From NCBI RefSeq assembly GCF_001273755.1, contig NZ_LGYA01000001.1, positions 3,659,683 to 3,723,682 of the forward strand: a stretch of 64,000 nt of DNA, written 5' to 3'. Of the stretch, positions 1-8,715 are shown piece by piece. The DNA is from Peribacillus butanolivorans (GTDB lineage: Bacteria > Bacillota > Bacilli > Bacillales > DSM-1321). The notes beneath the pieces are model-generated. The model did not search any database and was not told where the DNA came from. It saw only the letters and a program-made list of their open reading frames with translations. Within the stretch, counting starts at the first letter, position 1. Each line of letters opens with the position of its first letter. A program made the translations under genes and the position numbers.

Positions 1-364
1 AATCTGTTGAAAACTCGATCAACCCTGTCAATTTTGCTCCTTTTTTACCGGTTTCATCCCTAGTCACCTGAACTAGCAGCTTTTCTCCTTGGCGGACGTA
101 TTGACCAATTGCCGCTTTTCCGTCTCGTTTTGTCAGTTGGAAAGACGGAATTTCGTCACGATGCAAAAAGCCATTCTTGTCTACTCCATAATCAATAAAG
201 ACTGCATCCATACCCGGCAATACCTTTGTTACTTTCCCAAGATAAATATTACCGACCGTACTGCATTGGTGAGGCGGCATGATTTCAATTTTACGTAGCA
301 CATCATTCTCCAGCACAGCCACTCTTTTTTCGCGCGAAGATAGGTTAGCGATCATCTTTTTCAT
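1..364 (-). CDS. rng: Ribonuclease E/G family protein, N-terminal part (runs off left edge)
   Basis: Translation from the ATG at 364 gives MKKMIANLSSREKRVAVLEN, then an S1-like stretch containing NIYLGKVTKVLPGMDAVFID and GFLHRDEIP. This is the typical start of RNase E/G family endoribonucleases, which process rRNA and turn over mRNA. Only about 121 residues are inside the window, so the catalytic DNase I-like domain is not visible. A GAGGAGAGG ribosome binding site sits just upstream of the start. It lies 42 bp downstream of spoIVFB on the same strand. B. subtilis itself lacks this gene, but several other Bacillaceae carry rng here. The family call is firm; the choice of G over E type is inferred from Bacillaceae context. 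Confidence 0.85.
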   Translation of the reverse strand, partial: MKKMIANLSSREKRVAVLENDVLRKIEIMPPHQCSTVGNIYLGKVTKVLPGMDAVFIDYGVDKNGFLHRDEIPSFQLTKRDGKAAIGQYVRQGEKLLVQVTRDETGKKGAKLTGLIEFSTD

Positions 365-406
365 TAAAAAAAATCCTCTCCTCAATTTGAAGAAAGGATA
401 TCATAT

Positions 407-1273
407 TTAATAAGAATATAATAGGTCACCTATTTTCCCATTTGTCATTTTCTCTGAAAAATAGGCATGGAGGATTTCCGTTTCATCCAACGAACCACTC
501 TCTTTGCCGTTTTTCATAATGATAACGGGGTGCTTACAGCCGCGTTGAAACATTTCCAGCACCTTATAAATCGGTTCTTGGGAATCCACCATAATCGGCT
601 TTAGTTTCGCCAAATCGTTTGTATGACCATAATGACGCTGTAAAAGAAAGCGGATAAAAGCGTAATACCGCTGCCGCCATTCCATGACAAGTGACAGACT
701 AATAAACAAGATGATCAGCCAGATATTCAAGTTAAGTGGTTCAAGAATGAGCCAAGTTAAAAAAGCCAGAAGTGCGAATGCAGCAGAAAAATAGAGCGTA
801 TATTTCTGTGCTTCAAGAAAGGTGCAGTAAAGAGATACACCAATGAATAAAAGCCTCCCTCCGTCCAAAGGCCAAATTGGCAACAAATTAAAAACCAACA
901 ACATAAGATTCATATATAAGAAAGGCTGATACAGCTCATAGGAAATAAAGGAAAGGGAATAGAGCAAAAAAGCCGCTCCGATGAGCCAAACATGTTGAAG
1001 CGGACCGGCAAGCACGACGGCCAAATCCTCCTTCAAACTTTTATTTCCATACTCCTCAGTCTCGACCGCCCCTCCAAAAGGAAGCAGATGGATTGACTTA
1101 ATTCGCCATTTAAAGTGCTGAGCACAGGTTGCATGCCCCATCTCATGAATAAAAACGATGAGTAACAACATCATCATTTCAACGAAATGGGCCGTAAGGA
1201 TGGCGATTCCAATGACGAACCACAGTGTCGGATGTACTCTGATTTTAAATAGTAATTTTCCATACTCACTCAA
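407..1273 (-). CDS. spoIVFB: SpoIVFB, site-2 intramembrane metalloprotease (pro-sigma-K processing)
   Basis: This 288-residue polytopic membrane protein carries the zinc motif HEMGH near residue 44 and the second metal-binding motif NLLPIWPLDGGR near 128-139, both inside hydrophobic segments. A soluble C-terminal region from about 215 resembles a CBS domain (KPIMVDSQEPIYKVLEMFQR). In B. subtilis, SpoIVFB sits in the outer forespore membrane and cleaves pro-sigma-K in the mother cell; the CBS domain senses ATP and contacts the substrate. Its start overlaps the end of spoIVFA by 8 bp, so the two are translationally coupled. Length and motif placement fit an active protease. Confidence 0.95.
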   Translation of the reverse strand: MSEYGKLLFKIRVHPTLWFVIGIAILTAHFVEMMMLLLIVFIHEMGHATCAQHFKWRIKSIHLLPFGGAVETEEYGNKSLKEDLAVVLAGPLQHVWLIGAAFLLYSLSFISYELYQPFLYMNLMLLVFNLLPIWPLDGGRLLFIGVSLYCTFLEAQKYTLYFSAAFALLAFLTWLILEPLNLNIWLIILFISLSLVMEWRQRYYAFIRFLLQRHYGHTNDLAKLKPIMVDSQEPIYKVLEMFQRGCKHPVIIMKNGKESGSLDETEILHAYFSEKMTNGKIGDLLYSY

Positions 1274-2015
1274 AGGATATCACCTTTTTAGGATCGATGA
1301 AGGCGTCATTTTCTTTTATTGCTAAATAAAACCTGCCCTTGGAACCGTCTTCACTTACTGTAACCTGTCCGACTTCGTTCCCTTTCTTAACAAACTCATA
1401 AAGTTTCACATCAATCTTTTCTAGTTGCCCATACCAGGATTCACTTTTGTTAGCATGCTGAATAACAACCGTCTTTCCAATCCCCTCCTTTTCACCGGCA
1501 AAAATGACCACCCCTTCATTGATCGATTCAACCTTAGACCCTTTGCTTGTTTCCAAAATGATTCCCTCGCCGTTTGTCTCAAAGGTTTGGGTAATCTTCG
1601 CAGAGGCAGGCATCGCATAGCCTTCACCCGAATCGACTGTTTCTTTCCCAGATTCAGTCGGTAAAAAAGCGATAGGTTTACCAAACGCACTTTCATACCA
1701 ATTGGAAATCGAAGCAAACTGAAATTCCTGCTTCATGTTTTCCGTGACAAAACTCCTTGCAGAATCCAGCCGCGTTGAAGGATGCTTAAACATCACCGCA
1801 ATAATAAGAAATAGACATACACTGGCCAAGATTTTAAAAAAGAAATATTCTTTCTTAAAGAGCGGATGATCTTTCTCGGAATACCCATTAAATGAATCAA
1901 AACCATACGGTTCCTCATTATTGATCTCCGTCCAACTACCATTTCCTGCTGGTTTATCATTAAACTTCCGTCTCTTGGCGATACGATTGCGGATATCTTT
2001 CCTGCGATCATCCAT
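1266..2015 (-). CDS. spoIVFA: SpoIVFA, regulator of the sigma-K checkpoint protease
   Basis: A 249-residue protein with a basic N-terminal cytoplasmic region, one membrane segment at about 58-76 (FFFKILASVCLFLIIAVMF) and a C-terminal LytM/M23-like domain (about 150-249, with VVIQHANKSESWYGQL and VKKGNEVGQV). The M23 domain appears to lack the complete HxxxD/HxH zinc set, as expected for a non-catalytic SpoIVFA. In B. subtilis it tethers SpoIVFB to BofA and holds the protease inactive until SpoIVB and CtpB cleave it. The neighbouring spoIVFB overlaps it and confirms the identity. Confidence 0.92.
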   Translation of the reverse strand: MDDRRKDIRNRIAKRRKFNDKPAGNGSWTEINNEEPYGFDSFNGYSEKDHPLFKKEYFFFKILASVCLFLIIAVMFKHPSTRLDSARSFVTENMKQEFQFASISNWYESAFGKPIAFLPTESGKETVDSGEGYAMPASAKITQTFETNGEGIILETSKGSKVESINEGVVIFAGEKEGIGKTVVIQHANKSESWYGQLEKIDVKLYEFVKKGNEVGQVTVSEDGSKGRFYLAIKENDAFIDPKKVISFE

Positions 2016-2296
2016 TCTAAATCCACCCCCTGCTCATGTCAAAGCGCTATATTACAACGTATGAGCAACTTGTCCAGACTATGACGGAGAAAAGATTTTC
2101 TTTCTAAACACCTCTGGATTTTTCATTCTAAAATAAATTTTGGAACAACAATTTAATTGAAAACCATGAGTTTTGATGTATTTTATGCTTTGATTTAGAA
2201 AATGAAATCATTGAGAAAAAAAATCCAATTGATATTGTTCTTCTTAATTTGTTATAATGAAGTTGTTTTAACATTATTGAGGGGGAACATTTTTTT

Positions 2297-2740
2297 ATGT
2301 CAATCGAAATAGGCAGCAAAGTACAAGGTAAAGTAACAGGTATCACTAATTTTGGAGCATTCGTAGAATTACCAGGAGGCTCAACAGGTCTTGTGCATAT
2401 CAGTGAGGTAGCGGATAGCTATGTAAAAGACGTTAATGACCATCTTAAAGTAGGCGACCAAATTGAAGTAAAAGTGATTAGTGAGAAAGACGGAAAAACT
2501 GCCTTGTCCATCAAAAAGGCTATAGATAAACCCGAAGGGCAAACCTCTTCTTATACTAAACGCCCACCACGCCAAGGGGATAGCCGTTCAAAAGACTTTC
2601 GTTCAAAAGGTAATTTCCAACCAAAGGAAAATTTCGAAGATAAAATGGTTCGCTTTTTAAAGACTAGTGAAGAAAATTTATCTACTCTTAAACGTAGCAC
2701 CGAATCAAAACGTGGCGGTAGAGGCGGAAGACGCGGATAA
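2297..2740 (+). CDS. S1 RNA-binding domain protein with basic RGG-type tail (YabR-like)
   Basis: 147 residues. The N-terminal 75 form one S1 domain (GKVTGITNFGAFVELPGG, GLVHISEVAD, VGDQIEVKVI) that closely resembles YabR as I recall it. Residues 78-147 are a low-complexity basic tail ending in RGGRGGRRG. S1 domains bind RNA, and the tail suggests extra RNA or ribosome contact. A GAGGGGGAAC ribosome binding site precedes the ATG. It is on the opposite strand to all its neighbours and has its own terminator. In B. subtilis yabR lies by divIC, far from minD, so this may be a paralogue or a relocated copy. The S1 call is firm; the specific role is unknown. Confidence 0.8.
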   Translation: MSIEIGSKVQGKVTGITNFGAFVELPGGSTGLVHISEVADSYVKDVNDHLKVGDQIEVKVISEKDGKTALSIKKAIDKPEGQTSSYTKRPPRQGDSRSKDFRSKGNFQPKENFEDKMVRFLKTSEENLSTLKRSTESKRGGRGGRRG

Positions 2741-2772
2741 CCTGTCACATTTATTAATACTTAATCAACACA

Positions 2773-2812
2773 TAAAAAAGGCAAGCCAAGATAGATGGCT
2801 TGCCTTTTTTAT
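2773..2812. terminator. Intrinsic terminator after the S1-domain gene
   Basis: A perfect stem AAGGCAAGCCA / TGGCTTGCCTT is flanked by an A-run on the left and a T-run on the right. It can terminate the plus-strand S1-domain gene and, read the other way, transcription leaving minD. Confidence 0.8.
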
Positions 2813-2904
2813 ATAATTCTAACTCTCCATCCTTATAGCTGCGATAGGATAAAAAAAAAAGCGAGGGCATTGAATGCACTCACTTCATAATTTATGATTC
2901 AAAT

Positions 2905-3708
2905 TTACCGCACGCTAAAGAATTTTTTCAATTTTGACATAAAACCTTTTGGTTCGACGCCAATCGGAGTCAAGGGCACAGATTCACCAAGAATCCTTCG
3001 GGCAATGTTCCTATAGGCAAGCGAGACTCTATTGTCCGGATTATAGGCAATGGGTTCCTTTTTATTAGCTGCTACAATGACCTGGTCATCATCAGGAATG
3101 ACGCCGATCAAATCAATTTTAAGAAAATCGGTTACTCCATCGATATCCATTTCCTCATCTTCATGAAGTAAATGGCCGCGTATCCGGTTGATAATCAATT
3201 GAGGCGGTTCAATCTGCTCTTCTTTTTCGAGCAGACCAATAATACGGTCCGCATCCCTGACAGCCGGTCTTTCGGCAGTCGTCACGATAATTGCTTTGTC
3301 AGCACCAGCTATGGCATTCCTAAAGCCCTGCTCAATACCTGCAGGACAGTCAATGAGGATATAATCATAGTCGGGTTTCATATCACTAATGAGTTTCCTC
3401 ATCTGCTCTTCGTTTACCGCTGATTTATCACTATTTTGTGGAGCCGGAAGCAAATAAAGCAGATCCTCGAAATGCTTATCTTTAATAAGCGCTTGATGTA
3501 TTTTGCAGCGCCCTTCGACCACATCGACCAAATCGTAGATGATTCGATTTTCCAAACCCATAATCACATCTAAGTTCCGAAGACCAATATCCGTATCAAT
3601 CAAACAAACCTTTTTACCTAGAAGAGCTAACGATGTTCCTAAGTTGGCGGAGGTGGTTGTTTTTCCGACACCACCTTTACCAGATGTAATAACTATTGCC
3701 TCTCCCAC
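2905..3708 (-). CDS. minD: MinD, septum-site determining ATPase
   Basis: 267 residues with the deviant Walker A motif GKGGVGKTTTSANLG at 10-24, a switch region DTDIGLRNLD and Walker B-like YDYILIDCPAG near 115. The C terminus (SKLKKFFSVR) is the amphipathic membrane-targeting helix of MinD. MinD binds the membrane in its ATP form and recruits MinC to block FtsZ assembly away from midcell. It lies 2 bp downstream of minC and is co-transcribed with it in the mre-min cluster. Confidence 0.97.
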   Translation of the reverse strand: MGEAIVITSGKGGVGKTTTSANLGTSLALLGKKVCLIDTDIGLRNLDVIMGLENRIIYDLVDVVEGRCKIHQALIKDKHFEDLLYLLPAPQNSDKSAVNEEQMRKLISDMKPDYDYILIDCPAGIEQGFRNAIAGADKAIIVTTAERPAVRDADRIIGLLEKEEQIEPPQLIINRIRGHLLHEDEEMDIDGVTDFLKIDLIGVIPDDDQVIVAANKKEPIAYNPDNRVSLAYRNIARRILGESVPLTPIGVEPKGFMSKLKKFFSVR

Positions 3709-3710
3709 GA

Positions 3711-4394
3711 TTAGAGACCCCCTTCTAATCTATTTAAATTAGGTCTATATTTCTTTAAAACTTGCAGCTTTTCTATTATTATATTTTCTTCTTCGTCCAT
3801 GAAGGCACATTCCAAGTCATGCCCCCATTTCGTATATTGGTCAGGAGATAAATTCACTTGTCCAGCAATACGCAACTGAGCGGGTTTCATAACAGAGGCT
3901 GCAATAATAGCCTCATTATTCCCCTTATATCCGGCATGGGCTATCCCTTTTAACTGTCCCATAATATATATGTTACCACCCGCACGTACCGTTCCGTCCG
4001 GATTAACATCTCCAATTAGCAGTAGATCGCCGGGAACTTCAAACACCTGTCCCGATCTTATCACCTTGGTAACAGTTGTCACTTGGTTTTCATCTTTCCA
4101 GCGTTTCGCTTCATCCTTTGTCAGGACATTCGAAAGCATCTCGTCAACGAAAAGTTTCTTCTTTTTATGGATAACCTCTTTAATCTTTTCCACTTGTTCA
4201 TCATCTAGATAGCGGTTCCCTGTATGTACTTTTACGGAAATAGACGGGTCATTTTCTTGAAACTGATAGTTTGCCGAAAGCTTCGCTTCTAACTCTTTCA
4301 ATAATTCGGAAAATGAGCAAGAATCATCGAGATGAAGCATAAACCCGTCTTTTGTTCCCTTAATCATAACATTTTGCTGAATTCTTTTATTCAT
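3711..4394 (-). CDS. minC: MinC, FtsZ assembly inhibitor
   Basis: 227 residues. There is an N-terminal domain (about 1-100), then a C-terminal beta-helix domain with GDLLLIGDVNPDGTVRAGG and IYIMGQLKGIAHAG, the signature of the MinC C-terminal MinD- and FtsZ-binding domain. The 2-bp gap to minD indicates one transcript and coupled translation. MinC with MinD prevents polar division. Confidence 0.96.
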   Translation of the reverse strand: MNKRIQQNVMIKGTKDGFMLHLDDSCSFSELLKELEAKLSANYQFQENDPSISVKVHTGNRYLDDEQVEKIKEVIHKKKKLFVDEMLSNVLTKDEAKRWKDENQVTTVTKVIRSGQVFEVPGDLLLIGDVNPDGTVRAGGNIYIMGQLKGIAHAGYKGNNEAIIAASVMKPAQLRIAGQVNLSPDQYTKWGHDLECAFMDEEENIIIEKLQVLKKYRPNLNRLEGGL

Positions 4395-4509
4395 GACGTT
4401 TGTTTCACCTCAATGAAATATAATTCGACATAGGAAAACAAATTTCCTTTTTCTACTTACATGGAAAAGTGAAAATACATTTTTAACCTACTATTAGAAC
4501 ACAGAAACG

Positions 4510-5028
4510 TTATTCTAATTCTCCTTGCAAATCAAGCATTTCGATAATTCTCTTTAATGGATAGCAACTAATAATAATAAATACGAGGTTCAATAATAAT
4601 GTCGGGACGAATCTCCGGTCCATATATTCCGCAAATCCCATATCTGCAAAAGATAGGATGATATTCATTTGAAAAATAACGACCTCTAAAACTGCCGTAA
4701 ACAAGAGAGCCACAAGGCAGGAAATAAGTATATTATTTTGCAAGATTTTCATGCATTTTGAAATCAAATACGCAAGAAAAGGGATAAGTAACATGTAAAC
4801 CCCTAAAATTTCTGTATATACGGCATCATATGTTAACCCAAGAATTGCTCCATAAAGCATCCCTATTTTTCTAGATCCGAACATAGTCAGAAAAAAAACA
4901 AAAATCATAATAAACCGAGGAACTAGGATTTTATCAGCGCCAAATACATCACTTGCAAATAACTGGGCAAAGATGCTTTCAAAAACAAAAAAAAGCAAGG
5001 CTATAAAAGAAAGGATGAAATGTTTCAC
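4510..5028 (-). CDS. mreD: MreD, rod-shape determining membrane protein
   Basis: 172 residues, almost entirely hydrophobic with about five membrane segments, matching the usual length of MreD. It overlaps the end of mreC by 4 bp, the normal arrangement. MreD works with MreC, MreB and RodA/PBP2 in sidewall peptidoglycan synthesis. The primary sequence is poorly conserved in this family, so the call leans on position and topology. Confidence 0.92.
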   Translation of the reverse strand: MKHFILSFIALLFFVFESIFAQLFASDVFGADKILVPRFIMIFVFFLTMFGSRKIGMLYGAILGLTYDAVYTEILGVYMLLIPFLAYLISKCMKILQNNILISCLVALLFTAVLEVVIFQMNIILSFADMGFAEYMDRRFVPTLLLNLVFIIISCYPLKRIIEMLDLQGELE

Positions 5029-5897
5029 TTAACTTCATCCTCCCCATCCATCTCATCTTCTACGCCGCCAACTTCACGTTTGACGACCATTACATTATTA
5101 ATATCATAAAAATCCGTCGATGGTTCAATATAAGCGGTTTGGTTCAATCCATATTGATCCACTTTAACATCGACCACTTTTCCGATTGGCAGACCTTTCG
5201 GGAAGATCCCTCCATAACCAGAAGTAATGACCAATGAATTTTTCTTGATTTTTTTATCATAAGGAATCCGTTTCATTAATAAAAGATTCTTTTCATCATC
5301 GAACCCTTCAATCAAACCAAATGCTTTATCTTTGCCTTGAATGATTGCAGAGACGCGGTTAGCTTTGTCGATTGAGCTTAAAAGTTGAACAGAAGCAGTG
5401 AAATCAGTGGCTACTTTTACCTTACCAACTAAACCAGTGGATGTAATGACAGCCATATTTTTTTCTACTCCATTACGCTTTCCTTTATTAATCGTAAGCA
5501 TTTCATGCCAGCGTTCAGGATTACGCCCTATAACCGTCGCCTGAATTGGCGAATACTTCCGCAGATCGTCTTCCTTACCGAGGTTATCACGAAGTTCTTC
5601 ATTTTCCTCTTTTAAATCTTGCACCTGGGTTTTCAATAAAACATATTCATCCAAACGGGCTTTCAACTTTTTGTTTTCATCGTATGTATGTTGAAGTTCT
5701 TTTAAGTCCCCTACAAACCCCGTTATACCCGATACAGGCTTATTAAACACATTTCCGACCCAGCCTGTTGTATCCTTTAAGAATTTCTCGGGCCAAGTTA
5801 ACTCTTCTCTCTCTCTTAATGAAAAACCGATCAATGCCACGAGAACGATAATGCTAACGAGCAAGAGAAGGAGTTTTTTATTAAAAAACTGTGGCAT
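5025..5897 (-). CDS. mreC: MreC, rod-shape determining protein
   Basis: 290 residues. It has an N-terminal membrane anchor (LLLLLVSIIVLVALIGFSL), then a coiled coil at about 68-105 (ELQHTYDENKKLKARLDEYV), then the extracytoplasmic beta domain with GRNPERWHEMLTINKGKRNG and SGYGGIFPKGLPIGKV. The tail is acidic (EDEMDGEDEVK). MreC dimerises through the coiled coil and links MreB to the cell-wall synthases. It follows mreB, with a hairpin in the 160-bp gap. Confidence 0.97.
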   Translation of the reverse strand: MPQFFNKKLLLLLVSIIVLVALIGFSLREREELTWPEKFLKDTTGWVGNVFNKPVSGITGFVGDLKELQHTYDENKKLKARLDEYVLLKTQVQDLKEENEELRDNLGKEDDLRKYSPIQATVIGRNPERWHEMLTINKGKRNGVEKNMAVITSTGLVGKVKVATDFTASVQLLSSIDKANRVSAIIQGKDKAFGLIEGFDDEKNLLLMKRIPYDKKIKKNSLVITSGYGGIFPKGLPIGKVVDVKVDQYGLNQTAYIEPSTDFYDINNVMVVKREVGGVEDEMDGEDEVK

Positions 5898-5996
5898 GAT
5901 GATTGCACCTCTATTTTTAATTTACTCAATTGTAATGATTAACACATTAATAACAGCTAGCCATCAAATGTTTATAGACAGCTTAAAGAAAAAGCA

Positions 5997-6036
5997 AAGC
6001 CGGCTCAAAATTGCAACCTTTTGTTGAGCCGGCCCT
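5997..6036 (-). terminator. Hairpin between mreB and mreC (possible partial terminator)
   Basis: A 10-bp perfect stem GCCGGCTCAA / TTGAGCCGGC with a 15-nt loop lies just downstream of the mreB stop. On the minus strand it is followed by TTTGCTTTTTC, an interrupted T-run. It could reduce read-through from mreB into mreCD or stabilise the mreB message. Confidence 0.55.
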
Positions 6037-6061
6037 ATTTGAGAAGTAATGCTTGTAATGC

Positions 6062-7081
6062 TTATCTTGAATCTCTTGATTTAGTCTTGAACAAATGAAT
6101 GTGGTCCAATGCTTTACCAGTTCCGATTGCAACACAATCAAGCGGATTTTCAGCAATGATTACTGGCATTTGCGTTTCTTCACTGATGACTTTATCCAAA
6201 TTGCGCAGCAAAGCACCGCCGCCTGTTAGTACAATACCTCTGTCCATAATGTCAGCTGCAAGTTCAGGTGGTGTTTTTTCTAAAGTGTTTTTCACTGAAT
6301 CTACAATCGCAGAAACTGTATCACTTAATGCTTTAGAGATTTCCTCAGCTGTAATTTCGATCGTTTTTGGTAATCCAGTCAAAAGGTCACGGCCGCGAAT
6401 TTCCATATTTTCAATACCTTCCGTGTCACCTGCAGAACCAATTTCCATCTTAATCGCTTCAGAAGTACGTTCACCGATCATTAGATTGTAGTTCTTACGA
6501 ATGTAAACGATAATGGCATCATCCATCTCGTCACCAGCAATGCGAATTGATTGGCTTGTTACAATTCCACCAAGGGAAATAATCGCTACTTCCGTTGTTC
6601 CCCCGCCAATATCAACGACCATGCTGCCTGTAGGTTCCCAAACAGGAAGATCAGCTCCGATAGCTGCTGCAAACGGTTCTTCAATTGGATAGGCATCACG
6701 AGCTCCAGCTTGTCTAGCTGCATCGATAACTGCACGCTGTTCAACTGCTGTAATTCCAGAAGGCACACAAATCATGACATACGGTTTGTTACCGAATACG
6801 CCCTTTTTTTGAGCTTCTTTCATATAATACTTCATCATTGTAGCCGTTGTTTCATAATCGGCAATAACTCCGTCCTTCATCGGGCGAAGGGCAACCACGT
6901 TTCCAGGTGTACGACCGATCATGTTTTTCGCATCATTTCCGACTGCGACAATCTGTTTTGTATCTGTTTGCACAGCAACAACAGATGGTTCACGTACGGC
7001 AATTCCTTTTCCTTTTACATAAACAAGCGTATTAGCTGTTCCTAAATCAATTCCTATATCTCTAGCGCCAATTCCAAACAT
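6062..7081 (-). CDS. mreB: MreB, actin-like cell shape protein
   Basis: 339 residues with the actin-fold phosphate loops: [18 protein letters not shown] near the N terminus, [19 protein letters not shown] around 160, and [15 protein letters not shown] near 288. MreB polymerises in short membrane-bound filaments that orient sidewall peptidoglycan synthesis. It is the first gene of the mreBCD-minCD group, with radC 147 bp upstream. Confidence 0.98.
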   Translation of the reverse strand: MFGIGARDIGIDLGTANTLVYVKGKGIAVREPSVVAVQTDTKQIVAVGNDAKNMIGRTPGNVVALRPMKDGVIADYETTATMMKYYMKEAQKKGVFGNKPYVMICVPSGITAVEQRAVIDAARQAGARDAYPIEEPFAAAIGADLPVWEPTGSMVVDIGGGTTEVAIISLGGIVTSQSIRIAGDEMDDAIIVYIRKNYNLMIGERTSEAIKMEIGSAGDTEGIENMEIRGRDLLTGLPKTIEITAEEISKALSDTVSAIVDSVKNTLEKTPPELAADIMDRGIVLTGGGALLRNLDKVISEETQMPVIIAENPLDCVAIGTGKALDHIHLFKTKSRDSR

Positions 7082-7228
7082 TATGGTATCTCCCTTTCGT
7101 AAACAAAAATCCTTTTTATAAGTTCAAATAATAATTTGTCGTTTTTTGACAATAAGAGTTTTGAAAAAGTTTCCTCTTTTAAAAATCATAAACAATATTA
7201 TATCGTATCATCAAAAATTTTGATAGTG

Positions 7229-7924
7229 TCATAAATAACCTTTTTCCTTCAAACTAACATATTTGTGCTCCCCAATAATGATATGATCCAATACTTCAAT
7301 CCCAATTATTTTACCACATTCGACTAATCTTTTCGTTACTTCAATATCTTCTCTGCTGGGAGACGGGTCTCCGGAGGGGTGGTTATGAAGACAGATGATA
7401 GAGGCAGCAGACCTTCTGAAAGCTTCTTTGAAGACCTCACGCGGATGCACAATCGAAGCATTGAGACTGCCGATGAAGACTGTCGTTTTATGAAGCACTT
7501 GATTTTTCGTATTTAAATAGAGACAGACGAAATGTTCTTGTGTCAAAAAACGCATTTCTTCCATGCAATAATTGGCACCATCTTCAGGAGAGCGGATCAC
7601 ATAGCGGTCTGGATCATTTAATTTTTGAATTCTCCTGCCAAGTTCGACCGAGGCTAAAATTTGAATCGCTTTCGCTTCACCAATCCCTTTAATCCCGGTC
7701 ATTTCTTCGACAGAGGCTTCTTTTAACAGACGCAGACCCTCGAAAGATTTGATGAGACGACTAGAAAGCTGAAGGACAGATTCTTCCTTTGTTCCAGTCC
7801 TCAACAGCAGAGCAAGCAATTCTTGATTGGAGAGGCTTTGCGGCCCGTCTTGCAGGAATCTTTCGCGAGGCATCTCTTCTTTCGGGTAATCCCGCATTTG
7901 CATTTTTTCACTCAAAGCATCCAC
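7229..7924 (-). CDS. radC: RadC family JAB-domain protein
   Basis: 231 residues. There is an N-terminal UPF0758 region with a helix-hairpin-helix-like segment (MTGIKGIGEAKAIQILASVE, near 70-90). A C-terminal JAB/MPN metalloprotease-like domain follows, with the zinc motif HNHPSGDPSPSREDIEVT near 178-195. Historically linked to DNA repair, but the biochemical role of RadC is not settled. It lies between maf and mreB as in B. subtilis. Confidence 0.95.
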   Translation of the reverse strand: MDALSEKMQMRDYPKEEMPRERFLQDGPQSLSNQELLALLLRTGTKEESVLQLSSRLIKSFEGLRLLKEASVEEMTGIKGIGEAKAIQILASVELGRRIQKLNDPDRYVIRSPEDGANYCMEEMRFLTQEHFVCLYLNTKNQVLHKTTVFIGSLNASIVHPREVFKEAFRRSAASIICLHNHPSGDPSPSREDIEVTKRLVECGKIIGIEVLDHIIIGEHKYVSLKEKGYL

Positions 7925-7963
7925 CCTTCCTTATAAAAGGGAGAGGGCCAGAGGAGAAATCTA

Positions 7964-8533
7964 TTACGTCAAGTCTGATTGCATCACCTTAAGTTCGCGA
8001 GCTAGTCTTGAAACCGGAAGTCCGACAACAGTGAAATAGTCCCCATTAATTTGTTTGACAAGAAGTGAACCGTATCCTTGAATACCATAGCCGCCTGCCT
8101 TGTCAAAAGGTTCGCCGCTGTCCAGATAACGTTCGATTTCAGCTTCTGACAGCTCCCAAAAAGTCACTTCCGTTTTTTCTGCAAATACTTTGCTGTGCTT
8201 ACCGAATAAAATAGCGACACCTGTGTACACTTCATGTGTTCTTCCTGATAACATCTCGAGCATTCTTTTTCCATCGGCACGGTTGATTGGCTTGCCCAAT
8301 ATCTCACCATCAAGGACAACAACTGTATCTGAGCCAATTACCCAGCTTTCCTGATGATCAGCCGCAATGGCTGCCGCTTTTCTAGAAGCTAATTCTTTTA
8401 CCGCCTCTTCCGCACGCATGTTTTCATCAATACTTTCATCGACATTGGAATTCATACTTTCGAAGGGTATTTGAAGGAATTGTAGAAGTTCTTTACGACG
8501 CGGTGATGATGAAGCTAAAATCAATGGTTGCAT
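7964..8533 (-). CDS. maf: Maf, nucleoside triphosphate pyrophosphatase
   Basis: 189 residues beginning with the family signature LILASSSPRRKELL. The central motif VIGSDTVVVLDGEILGKP and GGYGIQGYGSLLVKQINGDY complete the Maf fold. Maf proteins hydrolyse noncanonical or modified dNTP/NTPs, and in B. subtilis overexpression blocks septation. It sits 39 bp upstream of radC and probably shares its transcript. Confidence 0.96.
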   Translation of the reverse strand: MQPLILASSSPRRKELLQFLQIPFESMNSNVDESIDENMRAEEAVKELASRKAAAIAADHQESWVIGSDTVVVLDGEILGKPINRADGKRMLEMLSGRTHEVYTGVAILFGKHSKVFAEKTEVTFWELSEAEIERYLDSGEPFDKAGGYGIQGYGSLLVKQINGDYFTVVGLPVSRLARELKVMQSDLT

Positions 8534-8664
8534 AATAAAAAGTCACCTTTCTCTACATAGGGAGATACATTTCTATCCTATCAAATTATGGTGAAATCCA
8601 CAATTATTGTTTACTAGGAATCGACAAATGGCCGTATCTTATTTCCCGGAAAATAAAAAAAGTT

Positions 8665-8706
8665 GTCATAAAGGGGAGCTTGTCCTGTTAAATAACTCCC
8701 CTAGAT
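8665..8706 (-). terminator. Possible weak terminator after spoIIB
   Basis: An imperfect stem (GGGGAG / CTCCCC) lies just past the spoIIB stop. On the minus strand a T-run follows only after an 11-nt break, so this is a weak candidate. Confidence 0.35.
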
Positions 8707-8715
8707 CATCAACTC

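Noticed and set aside
6551..7045. Long plus-strand ORF opposite mreB
   Set aside because: Cysteine/histidine/arginine-rich antisense shadow of the highly conserved mreB frame.
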